Below, piece by piece: positions 1-7,852 of a DNA stretch of 19,868 bases (positions are counted from its first letter, which is position 1; each line of letters starts with the position of its first letter). The DNA is taken from contig CAZYBT010000044.1 in assembly GCA_964645755.1 (NCBI GenBank), forward strand, positions 1 to 19,868. The letters are read 5' to 3'. Under the pieces are notes generated by a model. It saw only the letters and a program-made list of their open reading frames with translations. It was not told the DNA's origin and did not search any database. The DNA comes from VMCP01 sp964645755 (GTDB taxonomy: Bacteria; Bacteroidota; Bacteroidia; NS11-12g; UBA955). The position numbers and the translations under genes are program-made.

Positions 1-1204
1 ATTTAAAGAGTTCAAAAACATTGACCGCGCTACCATGCAGCGTGTTTTAGAAGATGTTTTTAGAAACATTTTGAAAAAGAAATATGGTCAAGATGCCAAT
101 TTCGACATCATTATCAACACTGAAACCGGTGATATTGAGATGTATCATTTGCGTTTGATTGTTGAACAAGGTGAGGTTGAAGATGAAAACTTACATATTA
201 CCTTAGAAGAAGCTCAAAAACTTGAGCCTGATTACGCCGTAGGTGAAGATTGTATTCAACAAGTATTCTTGGATGATTTTGGAAGAAGAAGTGTATTGAA
301 TGCTCGTCAAGCCCTCATGAGTCGCATCATTGAACTTGAAAAAGATGAACTTTTCCGTAAATACAAAGACAAACGTGGTGAAATCATTACTGGTGAAGTT
401 TACAACGTTTGGAAACGTGAAATCATGATTCTTGATGATGAAGGGAACGAACTTTCATTACCAAAAGAACAAATGATTCCTCGCGACATGTACAAAAAAG
501 GCGATACTATTCGCGCTGTGATTCATGAAGTAGACATGGACAAAGGATCTCCAAAAATTATTTTATCAAGAACATCTCCGGAGTTCTTAGAAAGATTGTT
601 TGAATTGGAAGTTCCGGAAATTTTAGATGGATTAATCACCATCAAAAAAGTTGTCAGAGAACCAGGTGAAAGAGCGAAAGTTGCTGTTGAAAGCTACGAC
701 GATCGAATTGATCCGGTTGGTGCTTGCGTTGGTGTTAAAGGAGCAAGAATTCACGGCATTGTTCGTGAATTGAGAAACGAAAATATTGACGTTATCAACT
801 TCACCACTAACACAGCACTTTACATTCAACGTTCTTTGCAACCTGCCAATATTTCGAGAATGGATTTAGTTGGTGAAACTGCAAATGTTTTCTTAGAAAG
901 CGATCAAGTTTCATTGGCAATTGGCCGTGGTGGACACAATATCAAACTTGCGAGCAAATTAACGGGTTATCAAATCGAAGTTTACAGGGTTAACAACACC
1001 GTAAACAGTGAAGATGACGTTGATTTAGATGAGTTCTTAGATGAAATCGACAGCTGGATTATTGATGAATTCAAACGCATCGGCCTAGATTCTGCTAAAG
1101 ATGTCATCAATTCATCTGTTGAAGATTTATTAAAGCGCACCGACTTGGAAGAAGAAACCATTGTTGCTGTGCAAAATATTCTTCGTCAAGAATTCGAAGA
1201 TTAA
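1..1204 (+). CDS. nusA: Transcription termination/antitermination factor NusA (5' partial)
   Basis: NusA binds RNA polymerase and nascent RNA and modulates pausing, termination and antitermination. The reading frame is open to the left edge: the codons before the ATG at 35 read FKEFKNIDRAT, which matches the usual NusA N-terminus, so that ATG is internal and the true start lies outside the window. Counting from that Met, an S1 domain spans about residues 114-180. The first KH domain has GVKG at 233-236 and the second has GRGG at 297-300. An acidic C-terminal tail of about 60 residues with a helix-hairpin-helix look follows (LDEIDSWIIDEFKRIGL, ending in LRQEFED). In most Bacteroidota rimP lies upstream and infB downstream; infB is indeed next, 119 bases on. 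The family call is secure; only the extreme N-terminus is missing. Confidence 0.97.
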   Translation, partial: FKEFKNIDRATMQRVLEDVFRNILKKKYGQDANFDIIINTETGDIEMYHLRLIVEQGEVEDENLHITLEEAQKLEPDYAVGEDCIQQVFLDDFGRRSVLNARQALMSRIIELEKDELFRKYKDKRGEIITGEVYNVWKREIMILDDEGNELSLPKEQMIPRDMYKKGDTIRAVIHEVDMDKGSPKIILSRTSPEFLERLFELEVPEILDGLITIKKVVREPGERAKVAVESYDDRIDPVGACVGVKGARIHGIVRELRNENIDVINFTTNTALYIQRSLQPANISRMDLVGETANVFLESDQVSLAIGRGGHNIKLASKLTGYQIEVYRVNNTVNSEDDVDLDEFLDEIDSWIIDEFKRIGLDSAKDVINSSVEDLLKRTDLEEETIVAVQNILRQEFED

Positions 1205-1213
1205 AATATATCC

Positions 1214-1260
1214 AATGGAGTTTGAACAGAAAATTCTCAAGGCGCTGTTTGAACTCCATT
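1214..1260 (+). other. 16-bp hairpin between nusA and infB
   Basis: The arms at 1214-1229 and 1245-1260 pair over 16 positions. Fourteen are Watson-Crick pairs and two adjacent ones are G-U, so the helix is uninterrupted only as RNA. The loop is 15 bases. The right arm is followed by TAAAAAC, not a U-run, so it is not a normal intrinsic terminator. It may be an RNA-processing, pausing or attenuation element that sets infB expression relative to nusA. Pairing was worked out by eye. Confidence 0.55.
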
Positions 1261-1323
1261 TAAAAACATTACTTAAAGAAACTTGGGATTTACAACGAAT
1301 TAAAAGTAAATTTGAATTAATAT

Positions 1324-4161
1324 ATGGCGGAATACCGTTTAGCTAAAGTTGCCGGCGAATTAAATAGAAGCTTTACTGCTTTGGCCGAATTCTTAAAACA
1401 GAAAGGATTCGATGTTGAAGCACGTCCTACTACCAAAATCAATGAGGACATGTATCAAGCTTGCCTTCAAGAATTTTCAGCTGATAAAGCTGCAAAAGAA
1501 GAAGCAAACAAACTCAAAAATCAGAAAATTGCAAAACCTGTTGTAGCAGCAGCTCCAACAACTAACAAACCTGCCGTTGATGAAACGCCAGCTCCTGAAA
1601 AACCAGCGGTAACAATTACGCCTGTAGCAGAAGTTCAAATTCCAGTTGAATCAGAAGTAGTGGTGGCTCCAATTGTTGAAGCACCAATTGCGGAAGAAAA
1701 AATTGAAGAACCATCTTTAGAAGAAACAAACACTTCATCAAAAGAAGAATCTGTGGGTGGTTTGAAAATTTTAGGCAAAATTGAACTTCATGAAAAACCT
1801 AAAAAGAGTAAAAAAGCGGAAAACAAACCTCAACCAACAGAGCAGCCAAAAGTTGAAAAACCAAAAGTTGTTGAACCTGTTTTAGAGACAAAACCAGTTG
1901 AAGCAATCAAGCCGGTTGAAGTTGTTCCTGAAACAATTGAAATTTCAGAGCCAACTCCAGAAGTAAAAACCGAAAGTGTAACAGAAATTCCAGTTGAAAT
2001 CGAAAAGATTGAAACTAGAAGAGAAACTCTCTCGGGGCCACGTGTTCTCGGCACAATTCAACTACAACCCCAAAAACAAGGAGTTTCAAGTTTAGCAAAT
2101 GATGCTAAAAAAGACGTCAAAGAAGAACGTAAAAAGCGCAAACGCAAAGACAATACAGGAACCATCAAAGTTGCTGTAAACGAAACAATTAAAACCGACG
2201 ATAAAACCAAACAACCTTTCAATAGACCTAAACCGCCTGTTAAAACCGAAGTGTCACAATCTGCTGTTAAAAGCAATGTGAAAAACACAATGGGGAAAAT
2301 GGGTAGTGCCGGAAGAAGCAGAGGCGATAAATTTAAGAAAAAAGCCGACGATAAAGACCGCAGAAGGGGCGAACAAGAAGCTGAAAGAAGAAGAAAACTT
2401 GAGGATTCCAAAATCCTTAAGGTTACTGAATTCCTTACAGCCAATGAATTCGCAACAATGATGAATGTTCCTGTAACGCAGGTAATCTCTAAGTGTTTTG
2501 CACTTGGTTTGATGGTTTCAATTAACCAACGACTTGATGCTGAAACCATTCAATTGGTAGCAAACGACTTCAACTACGAAGTAGAGTTTGTAGACGCTGA
2601 AACTCAATTAGAGGCCATTGACGACGAACAAGAAAATCCTCAAGATTTTGAACCCCGCGCTCCTATTGTAACCGTAATGGGTCACGTTGACCACGGTAAA
2701 ACATCATTGCTCGATTATATTCGGAAAGAAAACGTAATTGCTGGTGAAGCGGGTGGTATTACTCAGCACATTGGTGCTTATGAAGTTACCTTACAAGATG
2801 GTCGTAAAATCACTTTCTTAGATACACCAGGTCACGAAGCATTTACAGCAATGCGTGCAAGGGGTGCAAAAGTAACAGACATGGCAATCATTGTGATTGC
2901 TGCCGATGATAGCGTCATGCCGCAAACAAGAGAGGCCATTGCACATGCTCAAGCAGCAGGTGTTCCTATGGTTTTCGCTTTTAATAAAATGGATAAAGAT
3001 GGTGCCAACCCTGAACGAATTCGCGAACAGTTGGCCCAAATGAATATTTTGGTTGAAGATTGGGGTGGTAAATTCCAAGCCCAAGAAATTAGTGCCAAAA
3101 AAGGATTAAACGTCGACAAATTACTCGACAAAGTGCTGCTTGAAGCTGAATTAATGGAACTCACCGCAAATCCTAAGCGTAAAGCAAAGGGAACTGTGAT
3201 AGAAGCAACCCAAGAAAAAGGAAGAGGTATTGTTTGTAGCATGTTGGTACAAACTGGTACACTGAAAGTGGGTGATCACGTAGTTGCAGGTCCACATTAT
3301 GCCAAAGTAAGAGCTCTATTCAATGAAAGAGGTGCAAAAATTGACAAAGCACCACCTTCAACACCTGTCAAAATGCTTGGTTTCTCTGATCCTCCGCAAG
3401 CGGGTGATACTTGGAACGTATTTGGTGAAGAAAGTGAAGCAAAAATCCTTGCCAACAAACGCCAACAACTTGTTCGTGAACAAGGTATGCGTACTAAACG
3501 TCATATCACACTCGATGAAATTGGACGTCGTTTGGCAGTTGGAAACTTCAAAGAGTTGAAGTTAATTGTAAAAGGAGACGTGGATGGTTCTGTAGAAGCA
3601 TTAACAGATTCATTGATGAAATTGAGCACAGAGGAAATTGCGATCAATGTCATTCATAGTGGTGTAGGTCAAATTACCGAAAGTGATGTATTGTTGGCTT
3701 CTGCTTCTGATGCAATCATCGTAGGATTCCAAGTTCGCCCTTCTGCTAAAGCCCGTCAAATTGCTGAAAACGAAGAAATCGATATCAGAACATACTCAAT
3801 CATTTACCAAGCTATTGAAGAAATCAAATCTGCAATGGAAGGAATGTTGAGCCCTGAAGTTGTAGAAAAAGTAATTGGTAATGTTGAAGTTCGTGAGGTA
3901 TTCAAAATTTCTAAAGTGGGTACAATTGCAGGTGCTTATGTTACCGATGGAAAAATCGAAAGAAAAAGCAAACTTCGCGTGATCAGAGATGGTGTGGTTA
4001 TGTTCGACGGTGAATTATCTTCATTGAAACGTTTCAAAGACGACGTGAAAGAAGTTCTTCGAGGATTCGAATGCGGCTTGCAAATTGAAAGATTCAACGA
4101 CATTGAAGTTGGTGACTACCTCGAAATATATAAAACTGAAGAAGTAAAACGTAAATTATAA
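1324..4161 (+). CDS. infB: Translation initiation factor IF-2
   Basis: IF2 is the GTPase that brings initiator fMet-tRNA to the 30S subunit and promotes subunit joining. The protein has 945 residues. It starts MAEYRLAKVAGELNRS, a small N-terminal fold, followed by a long Pro/Glu/Lys/Val-rich linker to about residue 350 and a second IF2_N-like segment near 365-420. The G domain carries G1 GHVDHGKT at 453-460, G2 GGITQHIG, G3 DTPGH at 500-504, G4 NKMD at 554-557 and G5 SAKKG. Domains II, III and C2 follow, ending in a KRKL tail. The linker contains two related motifs, LKILGKIEL at 147-155 and RVLGTIQL at 240-247. There is no Shine-Dalgarno, as expected in Bacteroidota. It is probably co-transcribed with nusA. 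Several open frames within it on the opposite strand are shadows. Confidence 0.98.
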   Translation: MAEYRLAKVAGELNRSFTALAEFLKQKGFDVEARPTTKINEDMYQACLQEFSADKAAKEEANKLKNQKIAKPVVAAAPTTNKPAVDETPAPEKPAVTITPVAEVQIPVESEVVVAPIVEAPIAEEKIEEPSLEETNTSSKEESVGGLKILGKIELHEKPKKSKKAENKPQPTEQPKVEKPKVVEPVLETKPVEAIKPVEVVPETIEISEPTPEVKTESVTEIPVEIEKIETRRETLSGPRVLGTIQLQPQKQGVSSLANDAKKDVKEERKKRKRKDNTGTIKVAVNETIKTDDKTKQPFNRPKPPVKTEVSQSAVKSNVKNTMGKMGSAGRSRGDKFKKKADDKDRRRGEQEAERRRKLEDSKILKVTEFLTANEFATMMNVPVTQVISKCFALGLMVSINQRLDAETIQLVANDFNYEVEFVDAETQLEAIDDEQENPQDFEPRAPIVTVMGHVDHGKTSLLDYIRKENVIAGEAGGITQHIGAYEVTLQDGRKITFLDTPGHEAFTAMRARGAKVTDMAIIVIAADDSVMPQTREAIAHAQAAGVPMVFAFNKMDKDGANPERIREQLAQMNILVEDWGGKFQAQEISAKKGLNVDKLLDKVLLEAELMELTANPKRKAKGTVIEATQEKGRGIVCSMLVQTGTLKVGDHVVAGPHYAKVRALFNERGAKIDKAPPSTPVKMLGFSDPPQAGDTWNVFGEESEAKILANKRQQLVREQGMRTKRHITLDEIGRRLAVGNFKELKLIVKGDVDGSVEALTDSLMKLSTEEIAINVIHSGVGQITESDVLLASASDAIIVGFQVRPSAKARQIAENEEIDIRTYSIIYQAIEEIKSAMEGMLSPEVVEKVIGNVEVREVFKISKVGTIAGAYVTDGKIERKSKLRVIRDGVVMFDGELSSLKRFKDDVKEVLRGFECGLQIERFNDIEVGDYLEIYKTEEVKRKL

Positions 4162-4171
4162 TCATTCATCC

Positions 4172-4232
4172 GCCAAATAGTGAAATATGACGATATTATT
4201 TTTCATAATTTCATCCTTTTCACTATTTTGGC
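4172..4232 (+). repeat. Inverted repeat downstream of infB
   Basis: GCCAAATAGTGAA at 4172-4184 pairs with TTCACTATTTTGGC at 4219-4232, with one bulged T. Just inside, GAAATATGA at 4182-4190 can pair with TCATAATTTC near 4203-4212, with one bulge. Together they form a long imperfect helix shortly after the infB stop. No U-run follows, so a terminator role is possible but not shown. The remaining bases up to 4280 hold nothing else I recognise apart from A/T-rich leader sequence for the next gene. Confidence 0.5.
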
Positions 4233-4280
4233 ATAAAAGTTGAATAAAACATTCACAGAAATTAATAATCGACTAAGAAT

Positions 4281-4703
4281 ATGAAAAAGATGTTAACCTT
4301 ATTGGCCTTATCATTGGCCTTCGTTACAACCACTTACGCTCAAAAAGATGTGAAAACTGAAGAGCCTATCAAATGGACAAACAAAGCTCACGATTTTGGA
4401 ACCATTAAAATGGGACCTGCTGCAGAAGTAACATTCAAATTTGTAAACGCTTCAAACGCACCAGTTGTGATTACAGATGCGCATCCATCATGTGGTTGCA
4501 CCACTCCAACTTGGACTAAAACTCCGATCATGCCAGGTGAAACAGGTGAAGTTAAAGCAAGTTATGGAACTGAAAACCGTCCGGGTTATTTTTCTAAATC
4601 TGTTAAAGTAACTTTCGATAACGGAAGCGTAACAGATTTAGCAATTAGTGGTACAGTAGTTACTGAACCAGAAAAAGTAAATGCTCCTGAGTTAAAAAAA
4701 TAA
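4281..4703 (+). CDS. DUF1573 domain protein (exported), paralogue 1
   Basis: This is a 140-residue exported protein. A Sec signal peptide of about 20 residues (MKKMLTLLALSLAF, ending TYA|Q) is followed by a single DUF1573 domain, an immunoglobulin-like beta fold common in Bacteroidota. Diagnostic features are HDFGTI at about 37-42, the hydrophobic TFKFVN strand, the Cys motif SCGCTT at 70-75 and PGETGEV, with a closing ISGTV strand. The molecular function of DUF1573 is not established; the paired cysteines could bind metal or form a redox pair, which is inference. It lies 4 bases upstream of a second DUF1573 gene and should be co-transcribed with it. Codon use resembles neighbouring genes and there is no sign of transfer. 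Confidence 0.9.
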   Translation: MKKMLTLLALSLAFVTTTYAQKDVKTEEPIKWTNKAHDFGTIKMGPAAEVTFKFVNASNAPVVITDAHPSCGCTTPTWTKTPIMPGETGEVKASYGTENRPGYFSKSVKVTFDNGSVTDLAISGTVVTEPEKVNAPELKK

Positions 4704-4707
4704 TTTC

Positions 4708-5154
4708 ATGAAAAAAATCGTATTTCTTTTGGCATCAATAGCCACTTGCTCTATCGTTTCAGCTCAAGTTGAAATAAAACCTTCAACAACCGAACAAACC
4801 GATATCAAAAGCAATGCCGCTATAAAATTTGAAACCACTTCTCATAGTTTTGGGAACGTAATCGAAGGTCAAATTGCAACCTACGATTTCAAATTCACCA
4901 ATACTGGTACCGATCCATTGAGATTATCCAATGTTACTGCAAGCTGCGGTTGCACAACTCCAAAATGGCCTCGTGAAGAAATTGCTCCCGGTCAATCTGC
5001 AACAATTACAGCTGAGTATAACTCAAATGGTCGTCCAGGAACTTTCAACAAAAACATTTTCGTTAAAGGAAATGGTGGCGATGTGACCCTCACAATCTCC
5101 GGCAACGTGGTGAAAGAACCTGAAAAACCAATGTCACCAATTATCATCAAATAA
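4708..5154 (+). CDS. DUF1573 domain protein (exported), paralogue 2
   Basis: This 148-residue paralogue of the preceding gene begins 4 bases after its stop. The signal peptide (MKKIVFLLASIATC, ending VSA|Q) covers about 19 residues. The DUF1573 core is clear: HSFGNVIEG at about 46-54, YDFKFTNTG, SCGCTTPKW with Cys80 and Cys82, IAPGQSATI, GRPGTFNKN and the closing ISGNVVKEPEKP. Similarity to paralogue 1 across the whole domain and the shared VxEPEK tail indicate a tandem duplication. A strong intrinsic terminator begins at the stop codon, so these two genes form a closed transcription unit. The function of the family is unknown. Confidence 0.9.
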   Translation: MKKIVFLLASIATCSIVSAQVEIKPSTTEQTDIKSNAAIKFETTSHSFGNVIEGQIATYDFKFTNTGTDPLRLSNVTASCGCTTPKWPREEIAPGQSATITAEYNSNGRPGTFNKNIFVKGNGGDVTLTISGNVVKEPEKPMSPIIIK

Positions 5155-5191
5155 TCAAAAAAGGGTCGATAATCGACCCTTTTTTGATTAT
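5151..5191 (+). terminator. Intrinsic terminator after the DUF1573 pair
   Basis: A perfect inverted repeat: about 19 bp of stem (5151-5169 with 5173-5191) around a TAA loop. The core is GGGTCGA/TCGACCC, flanked by an A6 tract on the left and a T6 tract on the right. It overlaps the stop codon of the second DUF1573 gene. Because the A- and T-tracts are symmetrical it could terminate transcription in both directions. Confidence 0.9.
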
Positions 5192-5215
5192 ATTCGAACT
5201 TAACAAATCAGTTTT

Positions 5216-5968
5216 ATGCAAGAAAATAAACTCAAATTCATGGCAACTGGGCTCATTGCCCTTTCTGTTGTTTTGGCTTCCGCCATTATTGGTGGTGCTT
5301 ACAAATATAAATTTGTGTCAAACGAAACAATTTCAACCACAGGACTTGCCGAAAAAGAATTCACCTCCGACCTCGTTCGCTGGAGTGCGAAATTTAAAAC
5401 TTCATCCATGAATCGAAAAGAAGCTTATGACCAATTAAAAGCTGATGCCAATAAAATCAAACAATATCTTGTGAAACAGGGAATCAACGAAAAAGAAATC
5501 GTTTTTTCTGCCATAGATATTGAAGAGCATTCAAAAACACAACGCAATTACGGCGGAAGTGACGGATATTCTGAAACTAGTGTATTTGCTGGGTACGAAT
5601 TGTCTCAAACTTTCGAAATAGAATCAAAGTCTCTCGACATCATTGAACGCACATCTAGAGAGATCACCGAACTCATCGAACAAGGTATTGACATTGTTTC
5701 TTTTAATCCGAGTTTTTCTTACACCAAACTCGACGACCTCAAACTAGAACTAATTGCCAATGCAACCAAAAATGCAACAACCCGCGCACAAAATATCGCC
5801 AATGAATCAAATGCAAGCCTTGGTAGTTTAAGAAATGCCGACATGGGAGTTTTTCAAATCACTGGTAAAAGTAGCAGTGAAGAATTTTCATGGGGTGGCG
5901 TTTACAATACAACAGATCGAAATAAAAAAGCGTCTATTACGGTGAAGCTCCAATTTGGCATCAATTAA
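5216..5968 (+). CDS. SIMPL domain (DUF541) membrane-anchored protein
   Basis: A 250-residue protein with one N-terminal membrane segment (about residues 9-28: ATGLIALSVVLASAIIGG). A SIMPL/DUF541 domain occupies the rest: the ISTTGLAEKEF strand, KQGINEKEIVFSAIDIEEH, and the later LIANATKNATTRAQNIANESN helix followed by LGSLRNADMGVFQIT. SIMPL proteins are exported and poorly characterised; some relatives have been linked to outer-membrane integrity or oxidative stress, but no reaction can be assigned. The first segment looks like an uncleaved anchor, leaving the domain in the periplasm. The ATG lies only 25 bases after the terminator, so any promoter must overlap it; TATATTCG at about 5188 is a weak -7 candidate. 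The next gene starts 3 bases after the stop. Confidence 0.88.
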   Translation: MQENKLKFMATGLIALSVVLASAIIGGAYKYKFVSNETISTTGLAEKEFTSDLVRWSAKFKTSSMNRKEAYDQLKADANKIKQYLVKQGINEKEIVFSAIDIEEHSKTQRNYGGSDGYSETSVFAGYELSQTFEIESKSLDIIERTSREITELIEQGIDIVSFNPSFSYTKLDDLKLELIANATKNATTRAQNIANESNASLGSLRNADMGVFQITGKSSSEEFSWGGVYNTTDRNKKASITVKLQFGIN

Positions 5969-5971
5969 TAT

Positions 5972-6457
5972 ATGTTTCAAAAATTATTCATCTGTTTGTT
6001 TACGTTGCTTTGCCTGAATCCAGGGAACGCTCAACTCATTGGTGAATTGAATAACAACAATCGTGGAGCTCTTCGTGTTGTTGGATCAAATAAAATCAAA
6101 CAAGATTGTAATTTAGGTGATGTGGTTGAAGCCGTATTCTATATTGAAAACAATTCATCAGATACCGTTCACATTGCTCAAGTTGCTCCTGATTGCCAAT
6201 GTACTCAGTTTGTATTTCCCGAAGCCGGTGTAAAACCCCACAGTATCGACTCTATTACCCTCTTTTTTATGTCCCAAAACACACCTCCAGGACCGTATTT
6301 CAAGAGAAATATTGTAGATTACGACGATACGAGCTTTGAACTAATTATTGAAGGAAATCTTACCATCGTTAGAAATATCATTCGCGCTGGTCAAAAACCA
6401 ATTCTTTATCAAAAGAAACAAATCCGCGTCCACAATCCCTCCGAAGAAAAAAAATGA
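5972..6457 (+). CDS. Divergent DUF1573-like exported protein, paralogue 3
   Basis: This 161-residue protein starts 3 bases after the SIMPL gene and overlaps the next ORF by 4 bases (ATGA), so all three are probably translated from one message. The signal peptide is MFQKLFICLFTLLCLNPGNA|Q. A DUF1573-type fold is suggested by VEAVFYIENNSSDTVHIAQ and APDCQCTQ, with Cys75 and Cys77 at the site of the usual CGCT. GPYFKRNI and FELIIEGNL match the family's closing strands. It is more divergent than the two upstream copies: Gln replaces the Gly between the cysteines, and the HDFG motif is not evident. A basic extension of about 20 residues follows the domain. The call rests on motif order and gene context; function unknown. 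Confidence 0.75.
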   Translation: MFQKLFICLFTLLCLNPGNAQLIGELNNNNRGALRVVGSNKIKQDCNLGDVVEAVFYIENNSSDTVHIAQVAPDCQCTQFVFPEAGVKPHSIDSITLFFMSQNTPPGPYFKRNIVDYDDTSFELIIEGNLTIVRNIIRAGQKPILYQKKQIRVHNPSEEKK

Positions 6458-6918
6458 AAGCTCCATCTATTTTTTCAGTTTTTTTTATTGTAGGGACATT
6501 GACCTTGGTACAATGCAAAACGTTAGGAAATTCAACGGCCCCTAAGGAAACCAATACTGTTCAAAATCGAGCAAACGAAACAATTGCACCACTAGATACT
6601 ATTGTTTGGAACGAACACATTCACGATTTTCAAACTGTACCCAGCGGTCCGCCTGCAAGCACCAAATACACTTTCATCAACAAAACACCACAAAAAATTA
6701 AAATAGATAAAGTAGAAGTAGGTTGCAGCTGCACTGCTTCCGATTATTCTAAGAGTGAAATCCTACCCAACGATACCGGCTGGATAAGTGCTTCATATAA
6801 AACAGCCAACACTTTTGGTTACTTCCGAAAACACGTGGATGTCTTTTTCACCAATGGCAAAAAAACGCATTTAATTTTAACTGGAACCGTTGACCCAATG
6901 ATTCCAGCAGGAAAATAA
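6454..6918 (+). CDS. DUF1573 domain lipoprotein, paralogue 4
   Basis: A 154-residue protein overlapping the previous gene by 4 bases. The N-terminus (MKAPSIFSVFFIVGTLTLVQ, then Cys21) looks like a lipoprotein signal with a loose lipobox LVQC, followed by a linker rich in Asn, Thr and Ala. The DUF1573 domain then shows HIHDFQTVPSG at about 55-65, the KYTFIN strand, GCSCTA with Cys91 and Cys93, LPNDTGWISASY and the closing ILTGTV. It keeps HDF but has CSC in place of CGC. A lipid anchor would put it on the periplasmic or outer-membrane face, unlike the soluble copies. It converges on the deaminase gene with a 7-base gap. Function unknown. Confidence 0.85.
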   Translation: MKAPSIFSVFFIVGTLTLVQCKTLGNSTAPKETNTVQNRANETIAPLDTIVWNEHIHDFQTVPSGPPASTKYTFINKTPQKIKIDKVEVGCSCTASDYSKSEILPNDTGWISASYKTANTFGYFRKHVDVFFTNGKKTHLILTGTVDPMIPAGK

Positions 6919-6925
6919 TTAATAT

Positions 6926-7852
6926 TTAACCCTGAGGGTGAAATTTCTCCGAAAAACGACCCAACATACCGCCGGTATGTAAAAATGCAACCCTGAGGCC
7001 TAAAAAACCCCCACTGAGGCACATTTCTCGCATGGCCCACAATGCCTTTGCCGTATAAACAGGATCTATGCGAATTTGATTGACCAATTCAAACTCATCT
7101 GCAAAGCGAAACAATTCATCAGATACTTTCGCATATCCTCCAAAATGATATCCATCAACAAAATCAATCACCTCAGAAACATCATGCGCAACCGCATAAT
7201 CAATTTGAGCCTGTAAATTTTTCAATACCAATACCGCTTTTACTTTTATTTTCAGCTTGTGCTTTTTTATTGCCAAAGCCAAACCTACCGCTGTAGTTGC
7301 CGTAGCACTCGCGTGTATAATGACATCCACCTTTCCAGCCAAGTCTATAACCAAATTCTCAAAACCTTCAAAGGCCAATTCCCCCTGACCTCCTTCAGGA
7401 ATAACCAAATGTCCCTCAAGAGAAGAAAATTCAGAAATCAAATTTAACTTTTCTCTGTATTGACTCCTTGAAACACCCCGGATATTCATCCCATACCCAG
7501 AGGCAATTTCAAGATAATGATTGGAAATGGGCTCATCTGCCCTCAACAAACCAATAGTTTTAAATCCAAGCATTTTACCCGCTGCCGCCGTTGCAACCAA
7601 ATGATTGCTGTAAGCCCCACCAAAAGTGACCAATGTATGAAAACCCTCATTTTTTGCAAACTTAACCCACCCTTCCAATTTTCTCCATTTGTTCCCAGAA
7701 ATTACAGGATGAATTAAATCATCGCGCTGAATCATAATGTTCGTTGCATCACAATTAGGGAGTTGTAACGGCGATAAAACCGATCTTTGTAAAGAAAAAT
7801 TTTGAAGTGGATCAAATCCAAATTTCAAGAGGATTTGACTTATTTTTTCCAT
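6926..7852 (-). CDS. PLP-dependent D-cysteine desulfhydrase / ACC deaminase family enzyme
   Basis: A 308-residue fold-type II PLP enzyme. Near the N-terminus ISGNKWRKLEGW carries the lysine expected to form the Schiff base (Lys55). FGGAYSNHLVATAAAG (77-92) is the family's substrate/PLP loop with Asn83 and His84. The DPVYTAKALWAMRE and LHTGGMLGR segments near the C-terminus are also typical. Family members either deaminate 1-aminocyclopropane-1-carboxylate or split D-cysteine to pyruvate, ammonia and sulfide; the sequence alone does not decide, and D-cysteine desulfhydrase is commoner in bacteria. There is no signal peptide, so it is cytoplasmic. Its ATG lies inside the end of the aminopeptidase gene (13-base overlap), which suggests translational coupling. 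It is slightly short for the family but looks intact. Confidence 0.88.
   Translation of the reverse strand: MEKISQILLKFGFDPLQNFSLQRSVLSPLQLPNCDATNIMIQRDDLIHPVISGNKWRKLEGWVKFAKNEGFHTLVTFGGAYSNHLVATAAAGKMLGFKTIGLLRADEPISNHYLEIASGYGMNIRGVSRSQYREKLNLISEFSSLEGHLVIPEGGQGELAFEGFENLVIDLAGKVDVIIHASATATTAVGLALAIKKHKLKIKVKAVLVLKNLQAQIDYAVAHDVSEVIDFVDGYHFGGYAKVSDELFRFADEFELVNQIRIDPVYTAKALWAMREMCLSGGFLGLRVAFLHTGGMLGRFSEKFHPQG

Noticed and set aside
2058..2549. 163-residue open frame on the minus strand inside infB
   Set aside because: It is a shadow of the low-complexity IF2 linker; the infB frame is certain.
6928..6938. Short ACCCT-G-AGGGT dyad as a terminator between the convergent genes at 6918/6926
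   Set aside because: The stem is only 5 bp with no U-run, and it lies inside the C-terminal codons of the deaminase.
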